From positions 1 through 41,103 of the IMG/VR virus record IMGVR_UViG_3300008117_000361: a stretch of DNA of 41,103 nt, one strand, 5' to 3'. Position 1 is the stretch's first letter. Every line of letters starts with the position of its first letter. Below the pieces are notes generated by a model. That model was not told the origin of the DNA and made no database searches. It saw only the letters and a program-made list of their open reading frames with translations. The position numbers were made by a program, and so were the translations under genes. This document shows positions 15,918 through 23,925 of this stretch, piece after piece. Source of the DNA: a virus.

Positions 15918-17651
15918 ATGGAAAATTTTAGCTATCACGTGCCATTTTATGTGGTAACTGGTGGAATTGACACAGCTGGTCATTCGTCTGAATTAACTGC
16001 TGGTCAAGTAGGTCTGTTTGACAGACAAACTTTCAGTGTTGCAACTGGAAGCGGTAATGGTAAAGAGTTCTTCTTTGCTCAAGGTTCAATTGGAGGAAAA
16101 GACTGGTATGGTCGTCCTGTAACTGAAAGTCACAAATCTCCTTTCTTCTATGGAAAAGATGTAGAGAATATCTACGTATCTCATCCTAAAGAAGTAAAGA
16201 ATGAGGAGTGGGTTATTGGTTATAATGGCTCTGCTTCTTCTGTAGGTCTCTCTTATGAAAAAGGAAAGTCTATTAGAATTAAGTTCTACTTCCATGGTCA
16301 GCCCATTTATAGATTCTTCAATGGTCCTAAAGAGTATGTAGTTTCTTATACTCCGAAAGAAGATTGTGTTTCTCCTTGTGAAGGTTCTGACTGTCCTGAA
16401 GCAATTACTGACTGTCTTGATCATACAAAAGCATTGATTAACAAAATCAATGAGCATGTTGAACTTCAAAAATTTGGAGTAAAAGCTCAACTGGTAGTTG
16501 ATCCTTTCTCTGCAACTCCAACTAATATGACTAAGTATCAGTTGAAAGTTTGTGATAATGGAGATTCAGTATCTCTGCAAGCTGTTCAAGCTACAGTTCC
16601 TGGTCATGTAGTTACTAGAGTAAAAAGAGAAGGTTCTATCTCTACTTATGAAATCTGTGTTCAAAGTGGTGAAGGTTCTCAACCTGCTGACTTTGAACAA
16701 AAAGGTAGAGTTGCTGCAGGAACTGCTGTAACTGCTCTGGTTGCTGATATTGTTGAGTTCTCTCATAGTGAGCCTGCAGTTTGTACTTTTGAAGATGCTG
16801 ATCCTATTTCTTGGGTTGAATCTGGTACAGGTGTAAGAGGTAAAAGAACTTTGAAACTGAAATCAATTAACAGACCTGATTGTGATGCAGAAGGCGATAG
16901 ACTGGCTGATATTCAAACTGCAATTGCTGGTGTTGATGGCATTGATCTTCAAACACTTACTCTGATTGCAGGTACAAGTTGTGCTGATGACTATACTGTA
17001 CAGCAGTGGTCTAATGATTGTTTCAGTGAAGAAGATTGTGCTAGCAATGTAGTTACTTTTAACTATACTTTGGTTCCTGCTTTTGAAAACAGAGCTTGGG
17101 AAGTAGTTCATACTCCTAGCCAAGAGAACGAGAATAGAAAGTGTGGTATTAGAGTAACTGCTGGTTATATTGATCCTAAATTTGGAGATTGCTCTTTTGA
17201 TCCTTTGGATTACTACGAAACTGAGCCAATTAAGCTTGAACTTTCTCTTCTGAATGAAGATGAAGACAGATGTGATGTAGCTTACTGGCCTACAGTTCTC
17301 CAAACTAGAGTTGGTCAAATTGGTAGACAATCTGGTGAATATGTTGTAAGAGAGGTGATTATGAAAACTGATGCTTATGTTAAACATATTGATCAGTTCT
17401 CAATGAAGCCTAGAATGAGAGAAGCTTTTGATCAGAATTTGTTGAGTATGGTTGATAGAAATGCTATGTACACTCTTTACTATGTTACTTATAAAGCTTC
17501 TTATGGTAAGAGCTATAGAAAGAACGAGCAAGAGAAGTTTACTACAGTATTTGCTTTCAAAAATGGTGACGCTGCACAACAAACATTCAAAACATCAATT
17601 GTAGATGTTCTGACTGCTAAGTCTGGTGTATCACTTGAGGTAAACGCTTAA
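15918..17651 (+). CDS. Abundant Cys-rich structural protein
   Basis: This 577-residue beta-rich protein has about 14 Cys, several in close pairs (CVSPC, CFSEEDC). Like the capsid gene, and unlike most of the window, it uses many CTG, GCT and other C/G-richer codons, a sign of very high expression. Its leader is AAAACAAAAA and a strong terminator follows. These traits fit a multicopy virion component such as an auxiliary capsid or tail-barrel protein. I cannot assign it to a named crAss-like subunit. The antisense frame over 16863-17387 is an artefact of this codon bias. Confidence 0.65.
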   Translation: MENFSYHVPFYVVTGGIDTAGHSSELTAGQVGLFDRQTFSVATGSGNGKEFFFAQGSIGGKDWYGRPVTESHKSPFFYGKDVENIYVSHPKEVKNEEWVIGYNGSASSVGLSYEKGKSIRIKFYFHGQPIYRFFNGPKEYVVSYTPKEDCVSPCEGSDCPEAITDCLDHTKALINKINEHVELQKFGVKAQLVVDPFSATPTNMTKYQLKVCDNGDSVSLQAVQATVPGHVVTRVKREGSISTYEICVQSGEGSQPADFEQKGRVAAGTAVTALVADIVEFSHSEPAVCTFEDADPISWVESGTGVRGKRTLKLKSINRPDCDAEGDRLADIQTAIAGVDGIDLQTLTLIAGTSCADDYTVQQWSNDCFSEEDCASNVVTFNYTLVPAFENRAWEVVHTPSQENENRKCGIRVTAGYIDPKFGDCSFDPLDYYETEPIKLELSLLNEDEDRCDVAYWPTVLQTRVGQIGRQSGEYVVREVIMKTDAYVKHIDQFSMKPRMREAFDQNLLSMVDRNAMYTLYYVTYKASYGKSYRKNEQEKFTTVFAFKNGDAAQQTFKTSIVDVLTAKSGVSLEVNA

Positions 17652-17669
17652 TCCTCTGAAAATAAACCT

Positions 17670-17707
17670 AAAAAGGGTGGTAGGGCAGTGACTCTGCTAC
17701 CCTTTTT
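17670..17707 (+). terminator. Intrinsic terminator after the capsid unit
   Basis: AAAAAGGG (17670-17677) pairs with CCCTTTTT (17700-17707); GTAG/CTAC and CAG/CTG extend the stem inward. The T-run is part of the stem, and the A-run on the other arm could let it work from both sides. Confidence 0.8.
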
Positions 17708-17726
17708 AATTTAAAGAATTATTTTA

Positions 17727-17758
17727 ATTTATCACATTTTTTAATTATCTTATATTGT
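17727..17758 (+). promoter_or_regulatory. Possible promoter before the fibre unit (weak)
   Basis: TATATTGT (17751-17758) resembles the -7 box, but the base block 20 nt upstream is AT-rich without a clear TTTG, and the box overlaps the GTG start of the next gene. Some promoter is expected here because a strong terminator lies just upstream. Confidence 0.3.
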
Positions 17759-18305
17759 GAATAGCACCGATCTATTATTAGAAGTATCTTCCAGTAATGA
17801 AGCAAAAGTAATGAGACTTGTTGATACTTCTCATTATTTCACTGATGATAAATTAGAGAACTATATAATAGAAGTTCTTCCTGTAAATAGTTTAAAGTGG
17901 ATTACTTTTCATGTAGAAAAGAATTTTTCACTTGTACTTAACTCTTCAAATTTACAATATAAGAAAGCTTCTTATAAACAAGAACTTATTGATCTTCAAG
18001 ATGGTATATATGAAATAAAACAATCATATAAACCAAATATACATACTGTATCACATTTCTTACATTTAAGAGTTACATTATTATTAAATGATTTAAAGTC
18101 TCAAATGTGTGATTTAATCTCAAATAAATGTGATTTATCAAAAGAAGACTTTATTAAAAATAGAGAAAAACTTAGAGAAATTGAAGAGTATATACTTGCT
18201 GCTAAATGGATGGTAGAAGAGTGTTCAGATAAAGCAAAGGGAAAAGAAATATACGAGTATGCTAAAAAATTATTAGAAGATTATAAAGGTGAGTGTTGCT
18301 GTTAA
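17757..18305 (+). CDS. Structural-module protein of unknown function
   Basis: The ORF has 182 residues from GTG 17757; ATG 17811 would give a product 18 residues shorter but would cut the first predicted beta strand (DLLLEVSS). Residues 1-95 look like a small beta domain and the rest is helical, ending in Cys-Cys-Cys. It overlaps no upstream gene and is the first gene after a terminator. The start is uncertain because the GTG overlaps the -7-like sequence. No family recognised. Confidence 0.6.
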   Translation: MNSTDLLLEVSSSNEAKVMRLVDTSHYFTDDKLENYIIEVLPVNSLKWITFHVEKNFSLVLNSSNLQYKKASYKQELIDLQDGIYEIKQSYKPNIHTVSHFLHLRVTLLLNDLKSQMCDLISNKCDLSKEDFIKNREKLREIEEYILAAKWMVEECSDKAKGKEIYEYAKKLLEDYKGECCC

Positions 18306-18309
18306 TGAT

Positions 18310-18477
18310 ATGAAATGTGCATTTGCTAATCTAAAGTATGAAAAATTACTTTCAGAAAAATATTTTATTGAAACATGTTTTTCTAGAAAAGACAGTTCAT
18401 ATTCTTCAAAGAATAAATTAAAAGACCTAGCATTAAAAATTAAATGCAATGAAGAAACTAAACAACTGTGTAGTTGA
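18310..18477 (+). CDS. Small Cys-containing protein, 55 residues
   Basis: The start ATG 18310 lies four bases after the upstream stop; a GTG at 18289 is possible. The product is a Lys-rich helical peptide with four Cys. The 3' end overlaps the next gene by 29 bases. No domain is recognised. Tight packing between two structural genes supports it being real. Confidence 0.5.
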   Translation: MKCAFANLKYEKLLSEKYFIETCFSRKDSSYSSKNKLKDLALKIKCNEETKQLCS

Positions 18478-19729
18478 TAACTGTATACCTACTTCATCTT
18501 CCTGTGTTGAATGGAATGGTGGAGATTTACCTTTTTTAGGTATATGTAATGGTGATTCACTTAATAATATAATTATTGAGATAATCAGTAAATTAAAAGA
18601 ACTTGCAGGTGAAGATATATCTGGTTTTGATATAGATGAGTTACTTAATATATGTAATCAGAAAAGACCTGCAGAGATAACTCTTATATCTATTCTTAAT
18701 CTTGTAAAAATAAATCAAGTATGTTTAAAAGATTTTATAGATGTACTAAATGAAAAACTTAGTGAATTACTAATAGAGAGAGGTGTTGTAGTAAACTTAA
18801 AATGTTACGCTGAATTTGATAATTTAGGTAATAGTCTATCTATAACAAGACAGCAATTAGATCAACTTATAATTGATAATCTTTGTGCATATAAACTTAA
18901 AATAGAATTTATTGAAGGAAAGATAATAGATTTACAGTCTCAAATAAATATAATAAATGATAGATTAAATACTCAGTCTGTTCCTTTCAAAATATGCTTA
19001 AACGATAAAGAAAAAACTGCTCAGGATAATATTACTGATATAGCTACTGTATTATGTCAGTATGAAGCTGCACTATGTAAACCAGGTGATATAAATGGAG
19101 CAATAGGGGTATTTGGTCTAAATGAAGATGATCAATGGTTATTATTAGATGGAGATCTTATAAATAGTATTAATACTAAATTTGATAATCAATGGGAAAA
19201 TAATCCAGCATGTCTTGCAACTAGTTATAATAACTCGCTATTATTAATTGCAAATCTTTTGACAAGAATAAAATATATTGAAACTACATGCTGTAGAAGT
19301 AGTTGTGAAGATATTACTATTGACTTTGATATTAAATATCTTGATTGTCAAACTGTACTTTTATTCTTTGGATCAAAAAGTTTCTTACCAGATGGATTTA
19401 AAGACTATAAACCTATTGGTACAAAATGGGAAATTATTGATGGTCTTGGAAATAAAGCAGTTAAGTATATTAAATTATATCAAGAAGTATTCAGTCAACC
19501 TGATATACTTGTAGATGGTTATGAATTAGATCTATCTACAACTCCTATAAATACTCAAAGTGGATTTGTAATGAGTGCAGATGTAGCTCTTTATAATGAA
19601 AAAACTGGACAGTTATGTATTAAGTGTGTATCTGTTCAAGGTGCAGCTTGTCCTGCTGATTGTTGTAAAGTTTGCTTTACTTCAACTACTCCGAATTCAG
19701 AATTAATCATAACTTATACTTCATTATAA
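18449..19729 (+). CDS. Cys-rich fibre or decoration protein
   Basis: The 426-residue protein has about 22 Cys. The N-terminal part carries LGICNGDSLNNIIIEIISKL (about 30-49), a pattern that resembles anchor regions of fibre proteins in crAss-like phages as I remember them. A long helical stretch (about 60-215) may trimerise. The C-terminal part is beta-rich and ends with a Cys cluster (CPADCCKVC). The next gene starts three bases after the stop. Head fibre or tail fibre cannot be told apart from the sequence. Confidence 0.5.
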   Translation: MKKLNNCVVDNCIPTSSSCVEWNGGDLPFLGICNGDSLNNIIIEIISKLKELAGEDISGFDIDELLNICNQKRPAEITLISILNLVKINQVCLKDFIDVLNEKLSELLIERGVVVNLKCYAEFDNLGNSLSITRQQLDQLIIDNLCAYKLKIEFIEGKIIDLQSQINIINDRLNTQSVPFKICLNDKEKTAQDNITDIATVLCQYEAALCKPGDINGAIGVFGLNEDDQWLLLDGDLINSINTKFDNQWENNPACLATSYNNSLLLIANLLTRIKYIETTCCRSSCEDITIDFDIKYLDCQTVLLFFGSKSFLPDGFKDYKPIGTKWEIIDGLGNKAVKYIKLYQEVFSQPDILVDGYELDLSTTPINTQSGFVMSADVALYNEKTGQLCIKCVSVQGAACPADCCKVCFTSTTPNSELIITYTSL

Positions 19730-19732
19730 TTT

Positions 19733-19771
19733 ATGACAACTACCACTACTAGTACAACCAGCACTACTACT
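19733..19771 (+). repeat. Thr/Ser codon repeat at gene start
   Basis: After the ATG come twelve ACN, AGT or AGC codons in a row, a short triplet-like tract at the N-terminal coding end. Confidence 0.8.
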
Positions 19772-20851
19772 AAACCAGTATCATGTGGTGATATTTTAGT
19801 TGGATTAATACTAGAGACTATTTATATCGGTGATTCAAAAGATGCTACTTTTTTAGGGACAGGATATGAAATGCCACAATGTTTTGTAAATGGTGGACTT
19901 GGGCAACATAATGGGTGCAATGGTGCATTATTTGGGATATTTGGAAATGGTGAATTTCTTGATCATGGTAAATTGAATAATAGGGATGGTTCAGGAGGAC
20001 CTTTATATTATGGAATTCCAACTTGTGAGGATTTTAAAAATATATACCCTGGCTGGAGTTCTAGTACGTTTTCTAGATATAATAAAAAAGTATTATCAAA
20101 AATAGATGCTCAGAAAATAGTAGCAAAAGCTCCTAACAATTGCTTTCTTAGAGTTACATTTGAAACTGCAATAAAAAGTGGTCAAACTTTATGTGGTAGA
20201 ACTGGTCCACATTCAGAAGCAGCTTGGTTTAGACTAACAAATATTGATGGTGATATTTTATATAATGGATGTTTTTCTGCCAGTCTACCTGTTCCAGATC
20301 TTTATATATTTCCTCTTTGTATTCAAATGGAATTTATAACAAGAATTGGACCACCTAGAAAAACTGAAACAAGAAGTGTATCAGCTGTTCCAAAAGGTAG
20401 ATTCAATGATAAAACATTCTACGGAATATTTGATGTTGATAATAATTATAAGAATATTGGATATATAATGTGGCATCAGAATAGATGGGAATACTGGGAA
20501 AGTTTTAATAAACAAGGAAATACAAGAGTACCAGGCGGAAATTTTTATGGATATAATAATAGTCCTTTAAGCCCAAATTTTCCTATAGAGGCAGGTGTTT
20601 GGAATACAAATACCACACTCAGTCCAACAAATAAAATAAAAAAAATCTTAGGAGGATATTGTGGTTGTCTTTGTCCTCTACCACCTGAAGAACCACCATG
20701 TGATTGTGCAGGAAGGATAGTTTCAAGAGAATATGATATAACAGGAAAAGATAATCCATATACAGCTAAACTTAAAGAAATAAGAAAAGAAAAATGTTGC
20801 CCTGATGAACTTCCTCCACTAGAAATAAAAAGTCAACCACCAAAATGTTAA
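19733..20851 (+). CDS. Thr-tract, Cys/Gly-rich surface protein
   Basis: The 372-residue protein opens with a Thr/Ser tract (residues 2-13) coded by ACN repeats. The body is Gly/Asn/Trp-rich and beta-like, with about 16 Cys, and ends in a Pro/Cys-rich tail (PLPPEEPPCDC, then CCPDELPP). The N-terminal tract resembles the linker that ends the gene at 21478. It may be an adhesion tip or decoration displayed on a Thr-rich stalk. There is no signal peptide. I do not recognise a catalytic domain. Confidence 0.6.
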   Translation: MTTTTTSTTSTTTKPVSCGDILVGLILETIYIGDSKDATFLGTGYEMPQCFVNGGLGQHNGCNGALFGIFGNGEFLDHGKLNNRDGSGGPLYYGIPTCEDFKNIYPGWSSSTFSRYNKKVLSKIDAQKIVAKAPNNCFLRVTFETAIKSGQTLCGRTGPHSEAAWFRLTNIDGDILYNGCFSASLPVPDLYIFPLCIQMEFITRIGPPRKTETRSVSAVPKGRFNDKTFYGIFDVDNNYKNIGYIMWHQNRWEYWESFNKQGNTRVPGGNFYGYNNSPLSPNFPIEAGVWNTNTTLSPTNKIKKILGGYCGCLCPLPPEEPPCDCAGRIVSREYDITGKDNPYTAKLKEIRKEKCCPDELPPLEIKSQPPKC

Positions 20852-20868
20852 AACAAAAAAATTAAGTT

Positions 20869-21447
20869 ATGTCTACACCAAAAGCGACAACAATTGTGGT
20901 AAAAAATGGAGAGTGTGTAATACTGCCTTCAAATGCAGTAATAGTTTCCGCATATACATTAGGTATAGATCCTGCAGTTGATAGTGCAGACTGTCCTCAA
21001 CTTGCAGATGAAATTGAAAAAAAGTTTGAAAAACCACTTGCAGCTAGAGTTAAAATACAGGAAGCAAGTAAGATAGATCCTGCAAGAGATCTAATTAATA
21101 TTATTGATTCAGGAAATAAATCTCCAACAGTAAACTATGATACTGTCACATTACTTGGATTTAGAGTAAACGGTAAGTATTATGATATTGATGATATAGA
21201 CTTCTTCTCTTTAAGTAAGGCAGGTTTACAAGCAGCAATAGATGCTACACCTTTAAGAGGACTAATTTTAATAACAAATGTTTTCAGAGTAGGTGGTAAA
21301 GAAAGAGGTTACCAAACTAAAATTAATATTACTACAGTTCCATCAATTCTAAATGATTTTACATTTGTATGCTGGGGAGAAAGTCAAGCTGATGGTTCTG
21401 ATGGAGGAATTCAACTTGAATTTAGAGTTGAAGGAGGTTCTTACTAA
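20869..21447 (+). CDS. Small virion-type protein, unknown
   Basis: The 192-residue beta-rich protein has no membrane segment. It begins with a hydrophobic strand pair (TTIVVKNGECVILPSNAVIV) typical of fibre- or capsid-associated domains and ends FRVEGGSY. The leader has AAAACAAAAA before the ATG, as in the capsid gene, which suggests good translation. It lies between two Thr-tract proteins. Role not known; a decoration or fibre adaptor is the simplest guess. Confidence 0.6.
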   Translation: MSTPKATTIVVKNGECVILPSNAVIVSAYTLGIDPAVDSADCPQLADEIEKKFEKPLAARVKIQEASKIDPARDLINIIDSGNKSPTVNYDTVTLLGFRVNGKYYDIDDIDFFSLSKAGLQAAIDATPLRGLILITNVFRVGGKERGYQTKINITTVPSILNDFTFVCWGESQADGSDGGIQLEFRVEGGSY

Positions 21448-21477
21448 TTAAATAATTAATAATAAAAATAAAAAATT

Positions 21478-22314
21478 ATGTCATCTTGTGCAATTAATAT
21501 TACTGGGACAATTGGTTCAGTTACAATCAATTATAAACTGGACGGAGTAAGTAACTCAATGACTGGAGCAGCTGGACAAACACTATATATAAATAGTGAT
21601 GCTACAGATGTTACTTATACTAACTTAAATCATTTAACTACGGATGCATCTGCAGAATCAAATTGTATTGATTTAGAACCTTTGCATACTGGTTACTATG
21701 TATTTTCTTGGGAAACTAGTCATCTTAGTAATTTATTTATAGATAAACTTATAGTTGGAGATACTGAGTATAGTTTTGTAACTCCTGTATCTTTTAATAC
21801 AAAAAATCCTCATGATCTTTGTGATGCAGTAGAAGCATTAGATTTAGGAGTTTCTATTGTTCCTACTTCTTGGTATATTTTTAAAACAAAGAAAAGTACT
21901 TATATTAATAGGTTTATTCTTAAAGTAGATGGACCAAAAGATATATTTTTAAGGGCAAAAAATACAGTTGCTCAAGGATTAGTAACATACTTATTTATAA
22001 AAGGATTTGATACATTAGATCCTGTTCCAGATAAGTATACTGTATGTTCTAACTATATTCAATACCTTGAAAATATAATTATCTATACAACTACTACAAC
22101 AAGTACTTCTACAAGTACAACATCTACAACTACTTTAGAACCTAGTACAACTAGTACTACTACAGAGGAAATTATAGAAACTACTACAACTACTACAACA
22201 ATAGAAGATAGTACAACTACTACTACAACTGAGGAGATTATAGAAAGTACAACTACTACCACTACTGAAGAAATTGTAGAAGAAACAACTACAACAACTA
22301 CAACCGAGATCTAA
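21478..22314 (+). CDS. Surface protein with C-terminal Thr-rich stalk
   Basis: Of 278 residues, about 200 form a beta-rich globular domain. The last 75 are nearly all Thr with Ser and spaced acidic blocks (EEIIE, EDS, EEIVEE). The Thr blocks and acidic spacers alternate in a near-regular pattern. Such tracts act as extended stalks or linkers and are common in gut phage proteins. The neighbouring gene at 19733 has the same type of tract at its other end. It probably belongs to head or tail decoration. Confidence 0.6.
   Translation: MSSCAINITGTIGSVTINYKLDGVSNSMTGAAGQTLYINSDATDVTYTNLNHLTTDASAESNCIDLEPLHTGYYVFSWETSHLSNLFIDKLIVGDTEYSFVTPVSFNTKNPHDLCDAVEALDLGVSIVPTSWYIFKTKKSTYINRFILKVDGPKDIFLRAKNTVAQGLVTYLFIKGFDTLDPVPDKYTVCSNYIQYLENIIIYTTTTTSTSTSTTSTTTLEPSTTSTTTEEIIETTTTTTTIEDSTTTTTTEEIIESTTTTTTEEIVEETTTTTTTEI
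22087..22305 (+). repeat. ACN triplet-like tract coding the Thr stalk
   Basis: ACA, ACT and ACC codons repeat in blocks separated by short GAA/ATA-containing units. Such tracts can shift in length by slippage or recombination without breaking the frame when units are multiples of three. Confidence 0.8.
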
Positions 22315-22336
22315 TAACTAAATAAAACAAAAATAT

Positions 22337-23434
22337 ATGTCTTGTAATCATAATGATGAATGTAAAGATCCTTGTAACTCAGATCCTTGCTATGATAATT
22401 GTGGATGTCTAAATCCTACAACATTTGAGTGTGTTACAAAACCTGGAAATCACCATGATATTAAGGTTAGTAATGACATGAATGGTAAACAAGTTATTTC
22501 TGCAATAAATAATAAAATTGCAGAATTAACAGATCTATTAGGTAAAGTTGGAATAGATCATGAAGATTTTTGTCCTGGCAATCTTATAAATAAAATTCAA
22601 CCTGGACAGAATGTTGCTATTACACAAGTTGGTGATGGATGTGATAAAAAACTTTTAATTACTGCAGGCACAGGTATCGGACCAGCTGGAGTAGATGTAA
22701 ATGTAAAAGTAAGTCCTAATGATACTACATCTAGTTTCTTAAATAATAAAGTAGAAGTTGGACCACTTTTATCTAAGTCAGTTGTTGGAGGAATAGGTAA
22801 TCAAAGACTTAGAATAGAAACTGCACCTCTAATAAATTATATATCTTCTGATCCTGGAAATGCACTTACCCTTGGTCCAGATGGTAAACTTAAAACTACT
22901 TATGTTGCACCTAATGGGTCAGAAACAAAAATTCAACAAGCTCCTAATGGAGTAGTGCAAGTAACTGGAAGTGGTACAAATTCAGATCCATATGTTATTT
23001 TTACAAATCCTTCTGTATTTCCTATAAGAAAATCTTTTGATGGAGTTTGGAAACCTTTACCAATAATTGGTTCTGGTTCTGTTACAATTCCTAGTTCAAA
23101 TGCTTTTTATAGATTTAGATTTGATGGAACAATAGAATTTAAAGGTAGGGCTTCAGCAAGTATTGTTTTTCCTGCTAATACATCATCTGTTGATGCATCA
23201 TCTCTATTTACTTTTCCTGTAGGTAGTTCAGATCCAATATCTCCTGCAGAAGTATCTAGACAATCTGTTTTAAAATCTATTTATAACTATTCTGGTAGTG
23301 CATTTACTGGATATAATATTTATGTTTCCTCTGGTAAGTTAGGAATAAAATTTACTTATACCGGAACTGTTGGTACAACACCTATTATATATTTAATAGA
23401 TTTTGATTCTGCTACATATCACTTAGATATTTAA
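22337..23434 (+). CDS. Fibre protein, probable receptor-binding or head fibre
   Basis: The 365-residue protein has seven Cys in its first 32 residues. A helical anchor (about 50-70) follows, then low-complexity beta repeats. A fibre-type stretch VTGSGTNSDPYVIF lies near 214-227, and the last 125 residues form a compact beta domain of the kind found at fibre tips. The AAAACAAAAA leader and a terminator right after the stop frame it. Assignment as fibre is from these motifs; head or tail is open. Confidence 0.6.
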   Translation: MSCNHNDECKDPCNSDPCYDNCGCLNPTTFECVTKPGNHHDIKVSNDMNGKQVISAINNKIAELTDLLGKVGIDHEDFCPGNLINKIQPGQNVAITQVGDGCDKKLLITAGTGIGPAGVDVNVKVSPNDTTSSFLNNKVEVGPLLSKSVVGGIGNQRLRIETAPLINYISSDPGNALTLGPDGKLKTTYVAPNGSETKIQQAPNGVVQVTGSGTNSDPYVIFTNPSVFPIRKSFDGVWKPLPIIGSGSVTIPSSNAFYRFRFDGTIEFKGRASASIVFPANTSSVDASSLFTFPVGSSDPISPAEVSRQSVLKSIYNYSGSAFTGYNIYVSSGKLGIKFTYTGTVGTTPIIYLIDFDSATYHLDI

Positions 23435-23446
23435 TAAATAAAAACA

Positions 23447-23468
23447 CTGTAGTTGTTGGTTTCTACAG
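23447..23468 (+). other. Hairpin between fibre gene and terminator
   Basis: CTGTAG (23447-23452) pairs with CTACAG (23463-23468) around a ten-base loop, directly ahead of the U-tailed terminator. It may protect the 3' end. Confidence 0.4.
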
Positions 23469-23479
23469 AAAAGTTTATA

Positions 23480-23503
23480 CCCCTATTTCTATAGGGGTTT
23501 TTT
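23480..23503 (+). terminator. Intrinsic terminator after the fibre unit
   Basis: CCCCTAT (23480-23486) pairs with ATAGGGG (23491-23497) around TTCT, followed by six T. A textbook intrinsic terminator. Confidence 0.85.
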
Positions 23504-23515
23504 ATTAAAAAAAGA

Positions 23516-23547
23516 TTTGGTAAATTAAAATAAATTTCTTATATTAA
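23516..23547 (+). promoter_or_regulatory. Promoter for the mini-gene at 23555
   Basis: TTTG (23516-23519) within TTTGGTAAATTAA, a 20 nt spacer, then TATATTAA (23540-23547). The ATG is seven bases after the box, another near-leaderless start. Confidence 0.65.
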
Positions 23548-23554
23548 TATTATA

Positions 23555-23638
23555 ATGGTTATGAATCAAAACAAATATCAACCCTGTTGTACTCAATGTC
23601 CAATTGAGGGTGGTTGTATTATATGTATTAAAAAATAA
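23555..23638 (+). CDS. Cys-rich mini-peptide, 27 residues
   Basis: ATG 23555 gives 27 residues; a second ATG two codons later also fits. Six Cys fall in the patterns CCTQC and CIIC, like a tiny metal-binding knuckle. It has its own promoter upstream and a U-tailed hairpin downstream, so it looks like a monocistronic mini-gene rather than chance. No known family. It could equally be a small RNA with an incidental frame. Confidence 0.45.
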   Translation: MVMNQNKYQPCCTQCPIEGGCIICIKK

Positions 23639-23666
23639 CCCGGCCTAACTAACATATAAAACACCA

Positions 23667-23695
23667 CCCTTAATTCTCTGAGTTAAGGGTTTTTT
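23667..23695 (+). terminator. Intrinsic terminator between mini-gene and tRNA
   Basis: CCCTTAA (23667-23673) pairs with TTAAGGG (23683-23689), followed by six T. It ends only three bases before the tRNA. Confidence 0.8.
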
Positions 23696-23698
23696 ATT

Positions 23699-23769
23699 GG
23701 AAGTATAGCCAAGCGGTAAGGCAGAGCTCTGCAAAAGCTTCATCATAGGTTCGATTCCTATTACTTCCT
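23699..23769 (+). tRNA. tRNA-Cys (anticodon GCA)
   Basis: A full cloverleaf of 71 nt: acceptor GGAAGTA with TACTTCC, a 3-bp D stem GCC/GGC, anticodon stem GAGCT/AGCTT with loop CTGCAAA and anticodon GCA at 23731-23733, and T stem ATAGG/CCTAT with loop TTCGATT. The discriminator base is T, as expected for tRNA-Cys. CCA is not encoded. It reads both Cys codons; the phage has many Cys-rich virion proteins. Confidence 0.92.
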
Positions 23770-23777
23770 CAAATAAA

Positions 23778-23809
23778 TTTTGAAATTAGACAATAATTTT
23801 GTATATTTA
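23778..23809 (+). promoter_or_regulatory. Promoter for the genes from 23830
   Basis: TTTT (23778-23781), then GAAATTAG and the rest of a 20 nt spacer, then TATATTTA (23802-23809). The first ATG follows 20 nt later. Confidence 0.6.
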
Positions 23810-23829
23810 CAGTGTAAATAATCTTTTTT

Positions 23830-23922
23830 ATGAAAAAAAATGATGCACTCTTTGGTTGTGGTTGTGGAAAACCTAGACCAGCAACACCTCCTACAAGGCC
23901 AATAAAACCATTAAAACCTTAA
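23830..23922 (+). CDS. Mini-peptide with Cys-Gly and Pro-rich halves, 30 residues
   Basis: The sequence has a basic start, FGCGCGK in the middle and a Pro/Lys/Arg-rich tail. A promoter precedes it and the next ATG comes three bases after its stop. The function is unknown. It is too short for most gene finders, but spacing and promoter support it. Confidence 0.45.
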   Translation: MKKNDALFGCGCGKPRPATPPTRPIKPLKP

Positions 23923-23925
23923 TAT

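Noticed and set aside
16863-17387. Long antisense open frame (174 codons)
   Set aside because: It lies wholly within the 577-residue gene and reads as Ser/Asn/Ile-rich low-complexity sequence. It exists because that gene's codon bias avoids stops on the other strand.
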